64,000 nucleotides of DNA, taken from NCBI GenBank assembly GCA_027922465.2, contig BQMF02000769.1:59688-123687 (forward strand). The letters run 5' to 3'. Each line of letters begins with the position of its first letter. Within the stretch, counting starts at the first letter, position 1. The DNA comes from Turritopsis dohrnii (Eukaryota; Cnidaria; Hydrozoa; Anthoathecata; Oceaniidae). The notes under the pieces are model-generated. The model saw only the letters and a list, made by a program, of their open reading frames with translations. It searched no databases and was not told the DNA's origin. Positions 1 to 11,645 of this stretch are shown here, in pieces. Both the position numbers and the translations under genes were made by a program.

Positions 1-757
1 TGAACTAAAACCATGGATACGTATTTTTATAATCAAAATAAGATTAAGATTTGTTAAAGAAATTCTGTAAGAGCCAAAAGAAAAAAAAAGCAAAGTTTTT
101 CAAAAAAAAAAATTAAAGCGAAAAATCCATTAGAAATCTGCGTTCCAAACTTAGATTTACATAAAAAAACAAGGAAAAAATATAAAAAGGTTTTATTGAT
201 CATGATCACACCAGATTTGGAAGACAGATGGAAGAAAAACACGAAGAACGACAATTTGTAGGCTTTCTTGCATACACAGAAATCCAATTAAAATCTTTTT
301 AAGGCAAGATCCGCCAAAAATCAGTGCATTGAATAAAATTTATCGTACGAAAGATTATTTAGAGCTAAAACATTATACAAAAATAAAATGTTGTTGGCAA
401 AATTTCAGATTTCAAGTTGTGCTTCAAAATCCTAGTCGTTCACTTCACTAAAACAACACAAAAGTTATATGAAAAATGTCTAAGCAATTTTAGCATACGA
501 ACTTCCTACATAACATAGTATAATATAATAATAAATTAGGAAAAAAAACATCCTTTCTCCAACCTACAGTACCATGCTTAGGGGAAAAGTCAGAAAGCAA
601 AGTCAGCTAATAATTGTATACCACCGTGTAACGTCAACACAAAAGTTGGAGGATGATGATGATGAAGATGAAGAACAAAATCGGAAACTGACATTCGCCT
701 ATCTCGTGAAACTACTATGCCTTCTCGCTCGCTTGCGCTCGCTGCGGGGGCAATAAA
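1..757. repeat. Dispersed repeat, copy A (left end outside the window)
   Basis: This stretch closely matches 15235-15981 in the same orientation. Shared blocks include the start near 'catggatacgtatttt', the block 'gtaagagccaaaagaaaa' and a terminal block ending in 'cgctgcgggggcaat'. The sequence is AT-rich with A-runs, and its small ORFs show no coding similarity. The end shared with copy B defines the right boundary at about 757. Its left boundary lies off the window, so full length and any terminal repeats cannot be judged. Confidence 0.75.
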
Positions 758-999
758 GCTCGAGTTTCTGGAAATTGTATGAAATTTTTTCCTTGGATTT
801 TTGTTCCAGCAATAAAATGTTTTTGCCTATCAATTTTGAAAAGCCTTAATTTTAAAATCGTAAGTGGTTTTAATAAGGACAATAACAGACCTTATCATTG
901 GTAAAAACACGTCATTTAAACTGCATCATAAAGTGGAAACCCATAAGATATAGTTGAGTATTATTTTAATAACAATTTCAAAACATCTTTACTTTTAAG

Positions 1000-1585
1000 G
1001 TGGTACACCATACCCTGGTATCGCAAATTCTGAATTGCTTCGACGCTTAAAGACAGGGTACAGATTGGAGAAGCCTGATAATGTTAACGATAATTTGTAG
1101 GTTCCATGTAAATTATCAACCAAAGTTAGATCTTCGGCAGACGGGGACTCTTATTGCGGAAATAATTTTTGATATCTAATTAAACGTAACTGGCAAACCA
1201 GTTTGCAGAAAATGACTTTATGCTTTGCGGAGAAGCCAAATAAAGAGTACTAACTTCACATACAAAAAATTAATTTCTTTGTGAATTCCCAATTAACCTG
1301 AATATACTGCATTTTAGATACGAAATTATGAAATCATGTTGGCTTCCAGAACCAAAAGAGAGACCAACTTTCGAAGAATTACGTCAATCATTTGAAAACA
1401 TCATATCAGATAATGCTGATTACATGACGCTAGATATCAAAGAAGATGCTGAATATTATTGGAAGCCGTCTTTTCTTACTATGGAAGATGAAGATATAGA
1501 TTCATGCGTATTAGAAAATCAACTTATATCAGATAACAGTGCAAAGAATGGTGTGGATCAACAGAATATAAGCACTACAATATGA
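1000..1585 (+). CDS. Receptor tyrosine kinase, last two exons (partial, 3' end)
   Basis: Two exons are visible: 1000-1096, after a 'tttaag' acceptor and before a GTAGGT donor, and 1318-1585, ending in TGA. Joined in phase they encode the C-lobe end of a tyrosine kinase. The first carries GGTPYPGI and a leucine-rich helix with GYRLEKP. The second carries YEIMKSCW and the RPTF motif of subdomain XI, with the family-typical arginine. A short acidic tail with DYMTL follows, a possible phosphotyrosine site like those after the kinase domain in FGFR, RET and VEGFR-type receptors. The rest of the kinase, the membrane segment and the ectodomain must lie left of the window. The kinase assignment is firm; the receptor class is not. 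Confidence 0.88.
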
Positions 1586-2029
1586 GTTCAAATCTTTACT
1601 CATTTTTTCATGCTATTGTTACGGTAGCAACAAAGGAGAGATTTGTTTTAAAACACACTTTATTTACTGAAGCTAATTGGTGCCATGTTATTTTCGTGGT
1701 ATGAAATTAACAGTATAATTTTAAATTTATTTTTTATTAGAATTTTCACATAAAAAACGACCTTTCCCGAATTTCTGTTTAAACACCTTGCTATCAAGTT
1801 TTGCCTCGATTCTATGCAATCTATTATTTCACTAATACCGTGGCTGAAAAGGACATCGAAAAAAACTCATTACGTAACAGGCGGCATAACTCGCGGCAAA
1901 GCAGGCGGCCGCCTGTTATAACTCGCGGCCGCCAGTTGTAAAGGCGCGGTCCCTAGTTATAACTGGCGGCATCATATTTGATGTTTGATGTATGTTTCCC
2001 TAGCTATTTTATATAGCATATTTACTTGT
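1586..2029. other. 3' flank of the kinase gene with repeat fragments
   Basis: No gene is seen. At about 1759-1784 there is a single copy of the terminal repeat 'cctttcccgaatttctgttt' that bounds the complete MITE at 54608-55382, so a relic of that family ends here. A GC-rich patch at 1880-1975 repeats 'aactcgcgg' and 'ggcggc' motifs several times in an otherwise AT-rich region. Confidence 0.5.
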
Positions 2030-2500
2030 ATAACTTTTGACTGTATTATCAATGTCTGTAATTAGAAATGAGGACTTCCTATTTACGATAACAAATAGGA
2101 AACTTACCTTGACTGTCCGTACGTTTTTTCTGCTTTCCGTTATGTTTGCTAGTTTTAGTAAGTTTGGATCACATATTTTCATAATCCAAATCTATGTTTA
2201 CCATTGGGAAATCTTTTCGTAATTAGGAAGATTGACCGTATATATTGAAAGACCTACGTAATCACTGTGATATCTGTAAGCATCTACATAAATTCAATGT
2301 TATTTTGTTCATGAAATTTATTGGCAGTGTTGATGTAAGATTTTGTGTCAGTGCTGCTTTCCTATAATGCCCTTGGGTGGTATTGTGCTGACCCAGCTAT
2401 CAACGCGACCCGTTTGCAAACGGGACGGCCCACCTTTCAACGGCCGTTCTAACTTCCAACGCTCTATCCGAATTATCAACGCTCTGTCCAAACTATCAAC
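2030..2500 (+). repeat. Dispersed repeat R2, first half plus GC-rich core
   Basis: Positions 2041-2380 match the reverse complement of 55785-56110, including 'gaggacttcctatttacgat' and 'tttcctataatgcccttggg'. From about 2385 the sequence departs into a GC-rich block with 'gcgacccgttt' and repeated 'atcaacg' motifs. Related wording ('gcgacccgttcg', 'atcaacgg') occurs at 12270-12300, just before the copy of the second half. The ORFs here are not conserved coding sequence. Confidence 0.65.
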
Positions 2501-3350
2501 GGTGTTCCTCTCCTCCACAAAAATATTCCTTTTTTACATAAATAAATGCTATACAAAATAAAACATTTAGTGTAATAACTGGATTAAATAAGAGTTGTGA
2601 AATAAATGATTTTGAATATAAGCGTGTGGCAGGTTAGGCATTATAACGAAAAGAAAATATCCCACCCGTCAAAGCAAACAAAATGGGAAGAAATCAACTT
2701 ATTTCATAAGTTTCATTAATTTCATTACATTGAAGAGAGGTTTTTGAGTTTTGAGCATGTGTGTAAATTTTGAAAATGTCGAATTCCAACAGGGAGAAAT
2801 TTGATTTTTTTTTGAAAAAATACAAAACAAGACCCGATGGAAAAGGTCGAATAACTAGTTTTGTTTTGACAAGAGAATATGGGAAGAAAATCGTGGATTA
2901 TTTGAAATTTCCGGAAAAGTTGGAAGAGAAACCAGCATCTAGACAGTTTCGCTTTTATGCAAAAAAGTTCAAACTGGTTGATTTTGAAGACGCTGGTTTA
3001 CGAGATATACTTGTCGCACCATCAACAGAAGCGGTACGTCTTGTCTTTAAAAGATATATTTTCATTACCGTTTTCCTTATGCTTGTTTTCTTATGAGAGA
3101 GGAAAAGGTTTATATATCATCAGAAAACTTTAGAAAAACAGAGAAAGTGGAAGAGGAATACCAGATGGATTCTTGAGAGTTGCCTACCTGGATGAATTTT
3201 TTGATATCATACAAAATATTCATTCTTCAAAGTCATTTCATCCGGGAATAAAGAAAACGTACAAGCTGGTAAATAAACGCGTAATTTCGTTTTCAGTATT
3301 TCACTTCCTTTGGTGGCGATGGTTTTGAAATATATTGGAATTTTAATATA

Positions 3351-3813
3351 CACGTTTTTTTTTTTTTATTAGAACCCAGTTTATAAGAACATTTAGGCTG
3401 AAATTCGGCAAAAAATTAAGAACATCGTAAGAACATGCCCAGCCTCGAAGCTAAAAAATTAGTACATGGAATTGAGACATAAATCATTTAAAAGATAAAA
3501 TATTTTTACGTTTTTAAAGTAATCGGAAAAATGCGTACAAAAGGTTTTAAAGTTCCTACAGCAACACCACTTCTACACCATCAAACTCTTCTACTCCGAC
3601 GAAGTCCTCATCTTCGTCGCTGAAAAGCACCTTGTATTTTCCAATACGTGTGTTAAAATATCGAATCTATTATAAAGGCGCAATTTTTTTCTTCAGATAT
3701 TTGATTTCGTATTAAGAACGTCAATAAGAACATATGAGGCTCAAATTTACTGAAAAAATAAGCACATCCAGGCTCAGCCAAAATTAAGGTGTTCTAATAA
3801 AAAAAAAAACGTG
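3351..3813. mobile_element. 463-bp MITE with TA duplication
   Basis: The element begins CACGTTTTTT and ends in the inverse, AAAAAACGTG, with inverted repeats running about 23 bases through 'attagaac'. It is flanked on both sides by TA, as expected for the Tc1/mariner/pogo group. It lies wholly inside an intron of the surrounding integrase gene. No ORF was found. Confidence 0.7.
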
Positions 3814-3989
3814 TATATTTCAATAAAATATTTGCTTTAGGTATCATCGTCATTCTGGGGAATTCTCCGAGATGTGGTTCGGGAATTCGTGAAACTTTGT
3901 GAGCAATGTCATTTAAAACAGCCACAAAAAACTGTTGCTCCCATTAAGCCGATCATATCCAACGGTTTTATGAAGCGTTTGCAGGTATT

Positions 3990-5891
3990 AGGGACCTTAC
4001 GCCTGGGACGCCTTCTATGGGGACGCCGTGAGTCTGGGAAAAGCCGTGAAGGCGTCCAGTGGAAGGTGTCCCGTAATTACAGATCCGTACGAAATATTTG
4101 GGCGACGTTCTTTTTTGCGTAACAAATCTGCCATATTTGTTTACATTCTTCAAGAAAGAATTTATTCAAGAAAATAGAAAAAACAAGCAAATATATAAAC
4201 AAAGCATAATCTCAGTTTATTCTTGTTTCCTTCTTTATAACAAACATATGTAACAGTGTATATGAACATGAAAACAATAACAACAGTATAAAAATATCTA
4301 TGGCCAGGTTTCTTCAAAAAATAAAAACAAGAATATGTTATATCAAATAAATATTATAGTCCTGTAAGGTCCTGTAAAAACTGTGATGACAAGGAAGGCT
4401 ATAGATAAATTTAGACAAATGCAAAATAAATATAGATAACAAATACTAACAGAAGAGAGGGAAATTCGCTGAGGGAATTTTGGCAGAATTCTTCCAATTA
4501 ATGCTGAGAAAAAAACCCTTGTGTTTTTGAAAAAAAATAGAACTACAATAAAAAATTATCTGATTTTTCATCAAATTCTTTTCAATTCATCTGTAAAAAC
4601 TTTACCTTGATTCGTCAAGGCTTAAAAGTTGTGGCAAATGAAAAGAAGGCTTTAAATATCAAATTAGAACATAGAAATACATATTCGTATTACTAAAATT
4701 AGAAAAACAACAACAAAACAAACTTCTAACTTTTTATCAATGATATCAATCAACAGTCAATATAAAATCAATCTTTCTTTTGATTCTCTGAGTTGATTTT
4801 GTTCACCATGGCGGCCATAAGCTGTACCATCAATTTGTTTTGCTCTTGCTGGTTTACATTTAATTGCTGTTGTTGCTCCAAGAGCTTCGAAAAATTCTCT
4901 TGTGCAAGAAGGTCGTGATTAATTGACTGTTTCTTTAACTCAAGCTCCTGTTCTTTCCATTTGTTATCAGAATCTAGCTTAGCCATTAAGTACGACATCG
5001 TTCCACTACCAGTATTTCGCTTAGACATCCCCCCTGTAGGACTCTCATCATTAGATGCCTTTCTTTTACGTGTTTCTGATAAATTTTCCAGTGCAATCTT
5101 ACGGATGGATTCTGCATCTTCTTTTGATTTTTCAATTTCTTTAAATTTGCTGGTAGTCATATTGGTCCATTGCTCTGCAGCTTCATCCCACTCAGATTTT
5201 ATGTCAAAAAGAAGTTGATCAATTTCACTGGGATTATCATTTGATCCTGATGCACCTTCCTGTTCCCTCATACGACTATTATAATGTCCAACCAGCAGTT
5301 TCGTTCTGTCTCGAACAGACTTCTGGTTAACAGTGAATTTCAATTCACAAACACTATTCAAATCACTTGCAACAGACGACCATGCATGTCCACTTTCTTT
5401 CGTTCCTGGTTTGAATGAGTAAGGACGCATGAGTAGGATTTCACGACACAACATTACATCATGAGCATCAGTCCATTTCATGATGCTGTAGAAAGAGAAA
5501 ATAAGGATATTACTACATCATGCTTTTCCAAAGAAACGTTTCCACAAAATGCCAGGGCATGAGTAAATTTGTGTTATAGTCTGGGCCACTAGGACGAGAA
5601 AAAAATATGACCATAGTTATGAAACAAAATCAAACAAAAAATATCCAAATGTCAACAAAAAATCTTCCTTATTATGTAAAACCAGTCTTAACCTTTTTTT
5701 CTGTTCTTCACCACCAGATTTTTCCATCTTTCTGCTCCTAAGAGGACGACTGCAAATCTAGCCTTTTCACGTTGTCGACTGACACTCGACGTGCTAAAAT
5801 CGTGGGTGATTCCCCAGCGAGCATGCGCAGTACGAAAAAATTCCTAAATTGGCAGCGTCCGCCGAGAAGGCGTCCCAGGCGTAAGGTCCCT
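3990..5891. mobile_element. 1.9-kb PIF/Harbinger-like element carrying a SANT-like gene
   Basis: Terminal inverted repeats of about 27 bases (AGGGACCTTACGCCTGGGAC at the left, its inverse at the right) are flanked by a 3-bp duplication, ATT. A 3-bp duplication together with a SANT/Myb-like ORF fits PIF/Harbinger, which normally encodes a DDE transposase and a separate SANT-like DNA-binding protein. Only the latter is present, so the element is probably non-autonomous. It inserted five bases into an intron of the KRBA2-like gene, leaving the GT donor intact. Confidence 0.78.
4768..5481 (-). CDS. SANT/Myb-like DNA-binding protein of a transposon (237 aa)
   Basis: The ORF starts MKWTDAHDVMLCREIL and has an N-terminal trihelix/SANT-like fold of about 90 residues. 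Its conserved aromatic positions (W3, the W of HAWSSVASDL) and VRDRTKLLVGH helix are typical of the large 'MKWT' family seen in invertebrate genomes. Residues 100-150 are charged. A basic RKRK stretch may serve as a nuclear signal. The C-terminus is a long glutamine-rich coiled coil. In PIF/Harbinger elements such a protein binds transposon ends and helps import the transposase. The frame is uninterrupted. No transposase partner is seen in the element. Confidence 0.72.
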   Translation of the reverse strand: MKWTDAHDVMLCREILLMRPYSFKPGTKESGHAWSSVASDLNSVCELKFTVNQKSVRDRTKLLVGHYNSRMREQEGASGSNDNPSEIDQLLFDIKSEWDEAAEQWTNMTTSKFKEIEKSKEDAESIRKIALENLSETRKRKASNDESPTGGMSKRNTGSGTMSYLMAKLDSDNKWKEQELELKKQSINHDLLAQENFSKLLEQQQQLNVNQQEQNKLMVQLMAAMVNKINSENQKKD

Positions 5892-7239
5892 ATTAATTGT
5901 TAGAATACTTCTTCTACAATTTTAGCTACAACAAGCAGTTAAACTAAATTTGTTGACTCCTGTTTCCAGGTAGACCTAATTGACATGCAACACCTGCCTG
6001 ATGGTGAATACAAGTATATACTGCATTTAATTGATCATTGGTCTCGCTTCAATTTCGTTTCACCACTTAAAAGCAAAGAAGCTGGACCAATCTGCGATAA
6101 AGTGGAAAAAATTTTCTCTCTTTTTGGGGCACCCAGTATATTTCATTCGGATAATGGATCCGAATTTGTAAATAAAAGTATGAAAAATTTGATTGAGCGC
6201 TGGCCTGTCAAAATACAACTTATTCAAGGACGACCCAGGCACCCCCAGAGTCAAGGAATGGTCGAGCAAGCTCATATCAACGTTCAAAATAAAATTGCAG
6301 CACGGATGGCGGATTTAAAAGATAAAACAAAAGCGCAATGGAGTAAATGGCTGCCACAGATTTGTTGTAAGAGAACCATCATTTTGTTTCCTAAAGGTCC
6401 TTACTAAAATGCCTTTTACACATCGCATGTTACTCGTTTAGATGCCATAAATACTCAGCAACATAGTGCTACTGGTGTTACTCCGTACGAATTAGTTTTT
6501 GGCCAGCCACCTAAAACGACTACTGTACCAACTGTTCCGGCAAAATCTTTTCTGTTCTTTGAGTCAGCCTTCGATGATGATAATGACATAGATTTTTTTT
6601 CTTTGCCAGTCAATGAGCAACAAAAGTTTTTTAAACCTCAAAAACCAAGTAAGTTTTATGTTTACATTTTGAAGTAAACTTTACATCTACACTAAGCTCA
6701 ATGGTCAACTCACATCCAAAACCGTTATTCAGGTGTAGAAGAGGAAACGAACGAAAGAATGCCGTCACGACGTGACGTATCTCCAATCTCGCCACTAGGT
6801 ACCTATAACCGACGCTTTGACTATGTTGATATTTGTAATTTGCTAGAAGTAGTAGTGTCGTCAATAAAATGAATATACATTTTGTACAATATGATGAAAT
6901 CAATTTTTGGTCAAAATGCATTATATTATTAAACTTTTATCACTGAAAGAAAATTTTTTCTTAAAAGGAGAAACTTTTATTAATGCAAAAACTTTATTTA
7001 TAGCAACTACTAAATTGCACCTTAAGCCGCGAAAGTTGGCCGGTGTTGCCATAAAGAAAGCACGAAATAAAATAGCCAATGGGGTCTAAAAGAATGAATA
7101 GACAATAACAAAAAAAAAATAATAATTAAAAAAAAAAAAATTATTTATACAATTGTAAATAGAGAGAAAATACTTTTAATTTTATATAACGGTCAATCAA
7201 TGTAAATGTATTACAAAATGTTACGTTAATAAAAAGAAG

Positions 7240-8900
7240 ATGGAGAAAAAGAAAGCACGAAAATCGATGGTTCGTCGTTTTGACAAGAAACACAAGTCGC
7301 AAGTGAATTATTTTAATGTTGGCGACAATGTTTCTTTAAAAATTCCGCGTGCAGATCGACATACTACAGATCTATCTAGAATCCCTTGTGTTGTGATTAG
7401 TTCTTATTGCGACCGCGACATATTTTATCAACTGTTGACACAACATGGTGTTTAAAAAAGGAAATATAGATCTGGCGACTTAGAATTTTTTAAAGGTCAT
7501 TTTGATATTGAAAATTCATCTACAGAAAAGAACTTGCGAGAAGCAAGTCGCTTAGAGTACTTTTACAACCTCATGAAGTCTAACCCAAAATGCTCATGCA
7601 AATCGGGATGCATCAATAAAAGCCGCAGCTGTGTGAAGAGGCAGATACTATGTTCCTCGCATTGCCACCCACGATACTCTTCATGTCGTAATAAAGGAGA
7701 ATTTAAAGGTTGCATTGGAGGTTTGTAATCAATTCATACTTGATGATTAGTTCAATTAGTTACAATTTTGTATGTTTTATGTTTTTCTTTTAGAAAACGT
7801 GGAAAAATATAATTGTCCACTGAATACCAACCTTCCAAAATTTGGCGGAAAGGGAATTGTGAATAAAAAAGCAGTCTCCTTAAGCAACACCTGTTCTTTG
7901 GATACCTGGTTTGCTATAGTCAAAATGGCTTTCGAGGAATACCCTCACGTCGTTAATAGCATGCCAGGTTTCAACAAAAAATCGAAGGAATAGCTATCGT
8001 TAATTGCAAATTCGGATTACGATGCTGCTAAAACGCACATAGCAATCCAAAGTAACCTAGAAGTGAGCGGTGACACAATTGATTTCACTAGGGATCAGCA
8101 TTATTTTATCAGCAATTTCTTGCCCAACCTCAGTCATTCCATCAATTCTCACTGCGACAACGTCTTTTGTCCTGTACCCACCTGCAATGTAGAACAAAAT
8201 GACTATCCGTCAATTAATTTCATTGGTTACGACAACACGGAGTGGGTACCACCGAGCGTTTTTGCTGAATACATAAACAACTGGTTCCACACAGCTAACG
8301 AGACCAAGTGCTACAGGAAATACGCTAGTCCAACAGAAGATTCTCTGCATGATCATAAGCTGACACATTGGACAAAGAATGAAACAAATGGGTTTGTTTT
8401 GTAAATCATATCTTTTGAGGATGTTTTGACGAAGTGGCAATGTTACTTTTTATAGAACTTATAGTCCTTGCTGCAATGGTGAACGATCTTGTGGCAATCG
8501 AATATATAATGTCATGCCACCCTTACTTCCAACTAACGTTGATACTGCTGTATACGATCGGAGAATTGATCTGGAATCATTTCCCAAAAACCTTATTTTA
8601 AACGAGAATCAGTTCAGGTAAGAATATGATGTTCTGCTGATTCATTATTTTGTTTTACGAAGAAATGCACATATTTTGACAAGTAAAAATCTTCTAGATT
8701 TTTGAAAAAGATGTAAATTGCTATTACACTGATTTTAGTTATTCATTGATGGCGCTGTCATTGTCGAATACACAGCATTTCACAGCATTGATCCTATGTC
8801 GTAAAGAATGGTACTGCTATGATGGAATGAAAACTCCAACAATTAGGAAGAACATGGAAAATGGTTTTGAGTTGATATACCGACCAACACATTGCTTGTA
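7240..8900 (+). pseudogene. KRBA2/Ginger-like element: chromo-like tail, Cys-rich segment and ubiquitin-protease-like domain
   Basis: The sequence at 7240-7452 reads as the basic, strand-rich segment that follows KRBA2-type integrases (NYFNVGDNVSLKIPR). A TAA at 7453 then interrupts an otherwise open frame that resumes with SGDLEFF and a cysteine cluster (CSCKSGC, CSSHCH). The exons from 7793, 8456 and 8740 encode a cysteine-peptidase-like domain: NTCSLDTW with the candidate nucleophile, and HFTALI plus WYCYDGM with the candidate His and Asp. This layout resembles USP-type ubiquitin peptidases. A second in-frame stop (TAG) follows KKSKE near 7991. The two stops suggest a decaying copy, though an unusual splice could bypass one. 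Peptidase activity is inferred from motifs only. Confidence 0.65.
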
Positions 8901-9244
8901 TGGTACGTTCCGTAGCTTCCGACTGTACAGTTTTTTTCATTAGAATGCTGTTATTAAGTAAATGTTTCAGTCTTAATTTTGTAAGCATTTTCAATGACAT
9001 CTTAAATTAAAAGCGATTATAAGCAAAACTTAATAAGATTGATAAGATGAACGTAAAGTAATTTTATCAAATACTAATGATTATTTTTAGTATTGGACGA
9101 AAATCATTCCAAGAAATCAGACTTATTTAAGAATTTAGGTATTGTTGTTATCGAAGTAGCTAATAATGAACGTCTTGTGAATCAATCAATTTATATCAAT
9201 ATTAATATTTTACTAAATTCAAAACCCTTATTTAACGAACCTTT

Positions 9245-10510
9245 TCAGTAGGCAGCAAAAGGAAAGCAAGCGATATGTCCAACGAAGAAACTATTCATGA
9301 AAGTCAGAAACAGATCGGTACTTTTTATTACTGATTCTATGACAACATCGCGCAAAGTAATCGGTACCTGATAGGTTTTGATTTTGTTCAGATCACGATG
9401 ATGACGTCCTAGAAGCTGCTGCAGCATTAGCCGAGCTTTCCAACCTGAAACCAATAGAACAGCGTAAATAAAGCAATTTGATTCATTTTTATTATTCAAT
9501 TATTCAATTATTTTAATGGTTCAATTTCGGTTTGTTTAGATGATCTAATACCATTTCACAAATCAGCTGAAACTGATAAGATGTACGACGTTTTAAAATG
9601 GCTTGGGATTAAAACAGATCTAATTTACTCAATCATTTCTGAAAGTATTGAGGCCACAGTTGATATGCTGCCTAAGCATTTTCGCTCCATTTCTGTTGCT
9701 TTGTGTGACAAGGTTGTGGACCTTGAAATAATTCGGGATATCTACCCTGAAGTTTTTTTAGTAAAGCTAGTGCTTTGGTTGAGCAAAAAAAAAAAAAAAA
9801 TCACCAAATTGGAAATGTGGTTGCTGCCAAAAGAAAATTGTCGATGGACAAAGGAGTATAATCTGCGAATGCTGCTTGATTTGGTCTCATTACAGTTGCT
9901 CCAAACTGAATTTAAAACCACAGGGATTCTGGTTCTGTGAAGCTTGCTGTAATAAAGTAAAGAAAGGTTTCTACGATACTATCGCCTCATAGAGATTATG
10001 ATTGTGATATCAGTATTACTGCATGTTTTCATTTTTGCCATTGTTGTTTTTAGCGAAAGAAAAAGAAAATATGAGAAAAAAGAAAGGTATGATATCACAT
10101 TACGTCTACTCTGTGCCTTTTTTATTGAATGGAACAATTAACCAATACTTTGTGCATACAGAAATGGAAAAGGAAAAGTTGCTTAAGCAGGCTGAAACGG
10201 CATTCAAAGCTGTTATGGATCAAAAGGCACTAGATAATTTGGTGTCCATATCAAAAGATCCCAAAAAAATCCATTCCTTTACTTTAAAAGTGGAGGTGCT
10301 CCTACTATGGCAAAAAACTTGGACAGATTGGAAAACCAGAGTCCTGAAATGGCCAAATTATACGACAAATACTTGTCAATGGATGAAGATTTGGTAGATC
10401 ATGTCTCCAAAGAATTAAACCGGATATATAAGTCGGAATTTGACGGACCTGAGGGATTCAATAGGCGCTTATTTGCTGAGGTCACTATTTTATCTCAGAT
10501 GAATTTATAA
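9245..10510 (+). pseudogene. KRBA2/Ginger-like element: PHD finger and C-terminal exons
   Basis: Short exons with good splice sites (one from about 9250 with SKRKASDMSNEE, one near 9393) precede a longer exon from 9541. Beyond a 15-base A-run at 9785 the frame shifts, and the new frame reads a PHD finger: CGCC, then CECC, WSHYSC and CEACC, the C4HC3 spacing. A basic exon at 10053-10085 could be a nuclear signal. The last exon (10164-10510) is a helical, charged tail ending in a stop; it holds one more frameshift near 10290. PHD fingers and proteases are reported in Ginger-type transposons, so I place these exons in the same element. No terminal inverted repeats were found. Confidence 0.6.
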
Positions 10511-11426
10511 TGCTAACAACACTTAACAACTAACAACACCTAAGTTGCAATTATTTGATATTACAAGCTTCATTATCCAACTTACTGCGCCACCCAATCA
10601 ACCCTTCTACCACACTTGTTAGCCTATTTCTTAATTTACTTATTCTCTCATACACAATTCTTCCATTTTCACAGTTTTGCATTCTGATGATAGAATATTT
10701 TCATCCCCCGTGGTTTAAAATATTTAGAGGGGTCATTATTTTCTACCACAGATCACGCAGAATTGACAGCAAGCTTCAGTTTTAAGTTTTATTACGGTAG
10801 CAGCGTAAGCGAATAACGTATTAAAACACCCTTGGACTCCTACTCCTACTACTACTACTACTACTACTCCGGCCGAAACGGCAGTTTTTAGCCTACGATT
10901 TAGAGTATGCGAGTCCCCACTAAAAACTCAATATACATTCTAATGAACGAACGCAGCCTTTTGAATTTTCGAAGGTTTTCAATCACATACATTTAAAATA
11001 CGTTTTCTTTGATATTTTATCACTTAATTGATGAAGGAATGGATATTAATCAAATAGGTCTACATAAAACTGGGACTTTTAGTTACTTTTATGGTACTGA
11101 ATCAATGAACTTTGGCACTTGAAAATAGATATGTTTTTCGTGTCAGTAAAGCACAGATCAGACTTTCTTATTACTTTCTACGTTTGTTAGCTATCGGTTC
11201 TGTCTTTGAACATCAAGGTTTTCAAAAATCGAGTTAAAAAAAGGCAGTTTATCTGTTTGAATTCATTTTCGGTTTCAAAAAATTATAATTCAAAACATAC
11301 ATTTTTTTTTTCTACATAAGCTCTTATAAAAAAAACGTACGTTATAAACAGCTCATGCATGTATAATTCTTTTGTCTTCTAATAAATTAAATTGCTGGTG
11401 TGTTGCGATTAGACCCTATTTACACG
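10511..11426. other. No gene; triplet microsatellite and a possible element end
   Basis: At 10841-10869 there is a short CTA/CTC triplet repeat. The sequence ACGGTAGCAGC at about 10793 recurs inverted at about 11811, so a roughly 1-kb element may span both and enclose the 219-bp MITE; its ends are short and imperfect and no clear target duplication was seen. No coding signal. Confidence 0.35.
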
Positions 11427-11645
11427 CGCAGTGGCTATTCATACGTGACCGTATTTCAACTTATATTTTCTATTCGTACGTGAAAATCACGTACTGTCAA
11501 AAATATTTTCTATTCATACGTGATTCCCGGTTTTCCGATAAATAACTAAATTGAGACCCACGTGTTGTTCACACGTATTGTTCAAAGCGCGCAGATAGAG
11601 TGTGACAGAGAGTTCTATGACAGAAACGTATGAATAGCCACTGCG
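11427..11645. mobile_element. 219-bp MITE with 9-bp target duplication
   Basis: The termini are inverted copies of CGCAGTGGCTATTCATACGT. The flanks are a perfect 9-bp direct repeat, ATTTACACG, at 11418-11426 and 11646-11654. A 9-bp duplication is typical of Mutator-like elements. The interior repeats the terminal wording ('ttctattcgtacgtga', 'ttctattcatacgtga'). No ORF. Confidence 0.85.

Larger units (their letters stand above)
2776..6798 (+). mobile_element. KRBA2/Ginger-like element, N-terminal and DDE integrase exons
   Basis: A split gene encodes a KRBA2/Ginger-type integrase. Exons: 2776-3033 (lysine-rich N-terminus), one ending at 3268 with an unclear start, 3841-3984 (ending in the CEQCHLKQP zinc-binding part), 5970-6366, 6442-6648 and 6733-6798. 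The integrase core shows VDLIDMQ, then HSDNGSEF, then HPQSQGMVEQ, which supply the expected D, D and E. After it comes NTQQHS and TPYELVFGQPP, as in KRBA2 and Ginger proteins. An apparent stop at 6405 is removed by a good 75-bp intron (6367-6441) that restores C-Y-A-I-N-T. Two other elements sit in its introns (3351-3813 and 3990-5891). Family known; host-domesticated gene versus live element is not decided. Confidence 0.82.

Noticed and set aside
574..756. Small acidic ORF at the end of the dispersed repeat
   Set aside because: Not preserved as the same frame in copy B at 15.8-16.0 kb; the aspartate run comes from a GAT repeat.
6399..6441. Nonsense codon in the integrase
   Set aside because: The TAA at 6405 falls in a short intron (6367-6441) with good donor and acceptor; splicing restores the family sequence.
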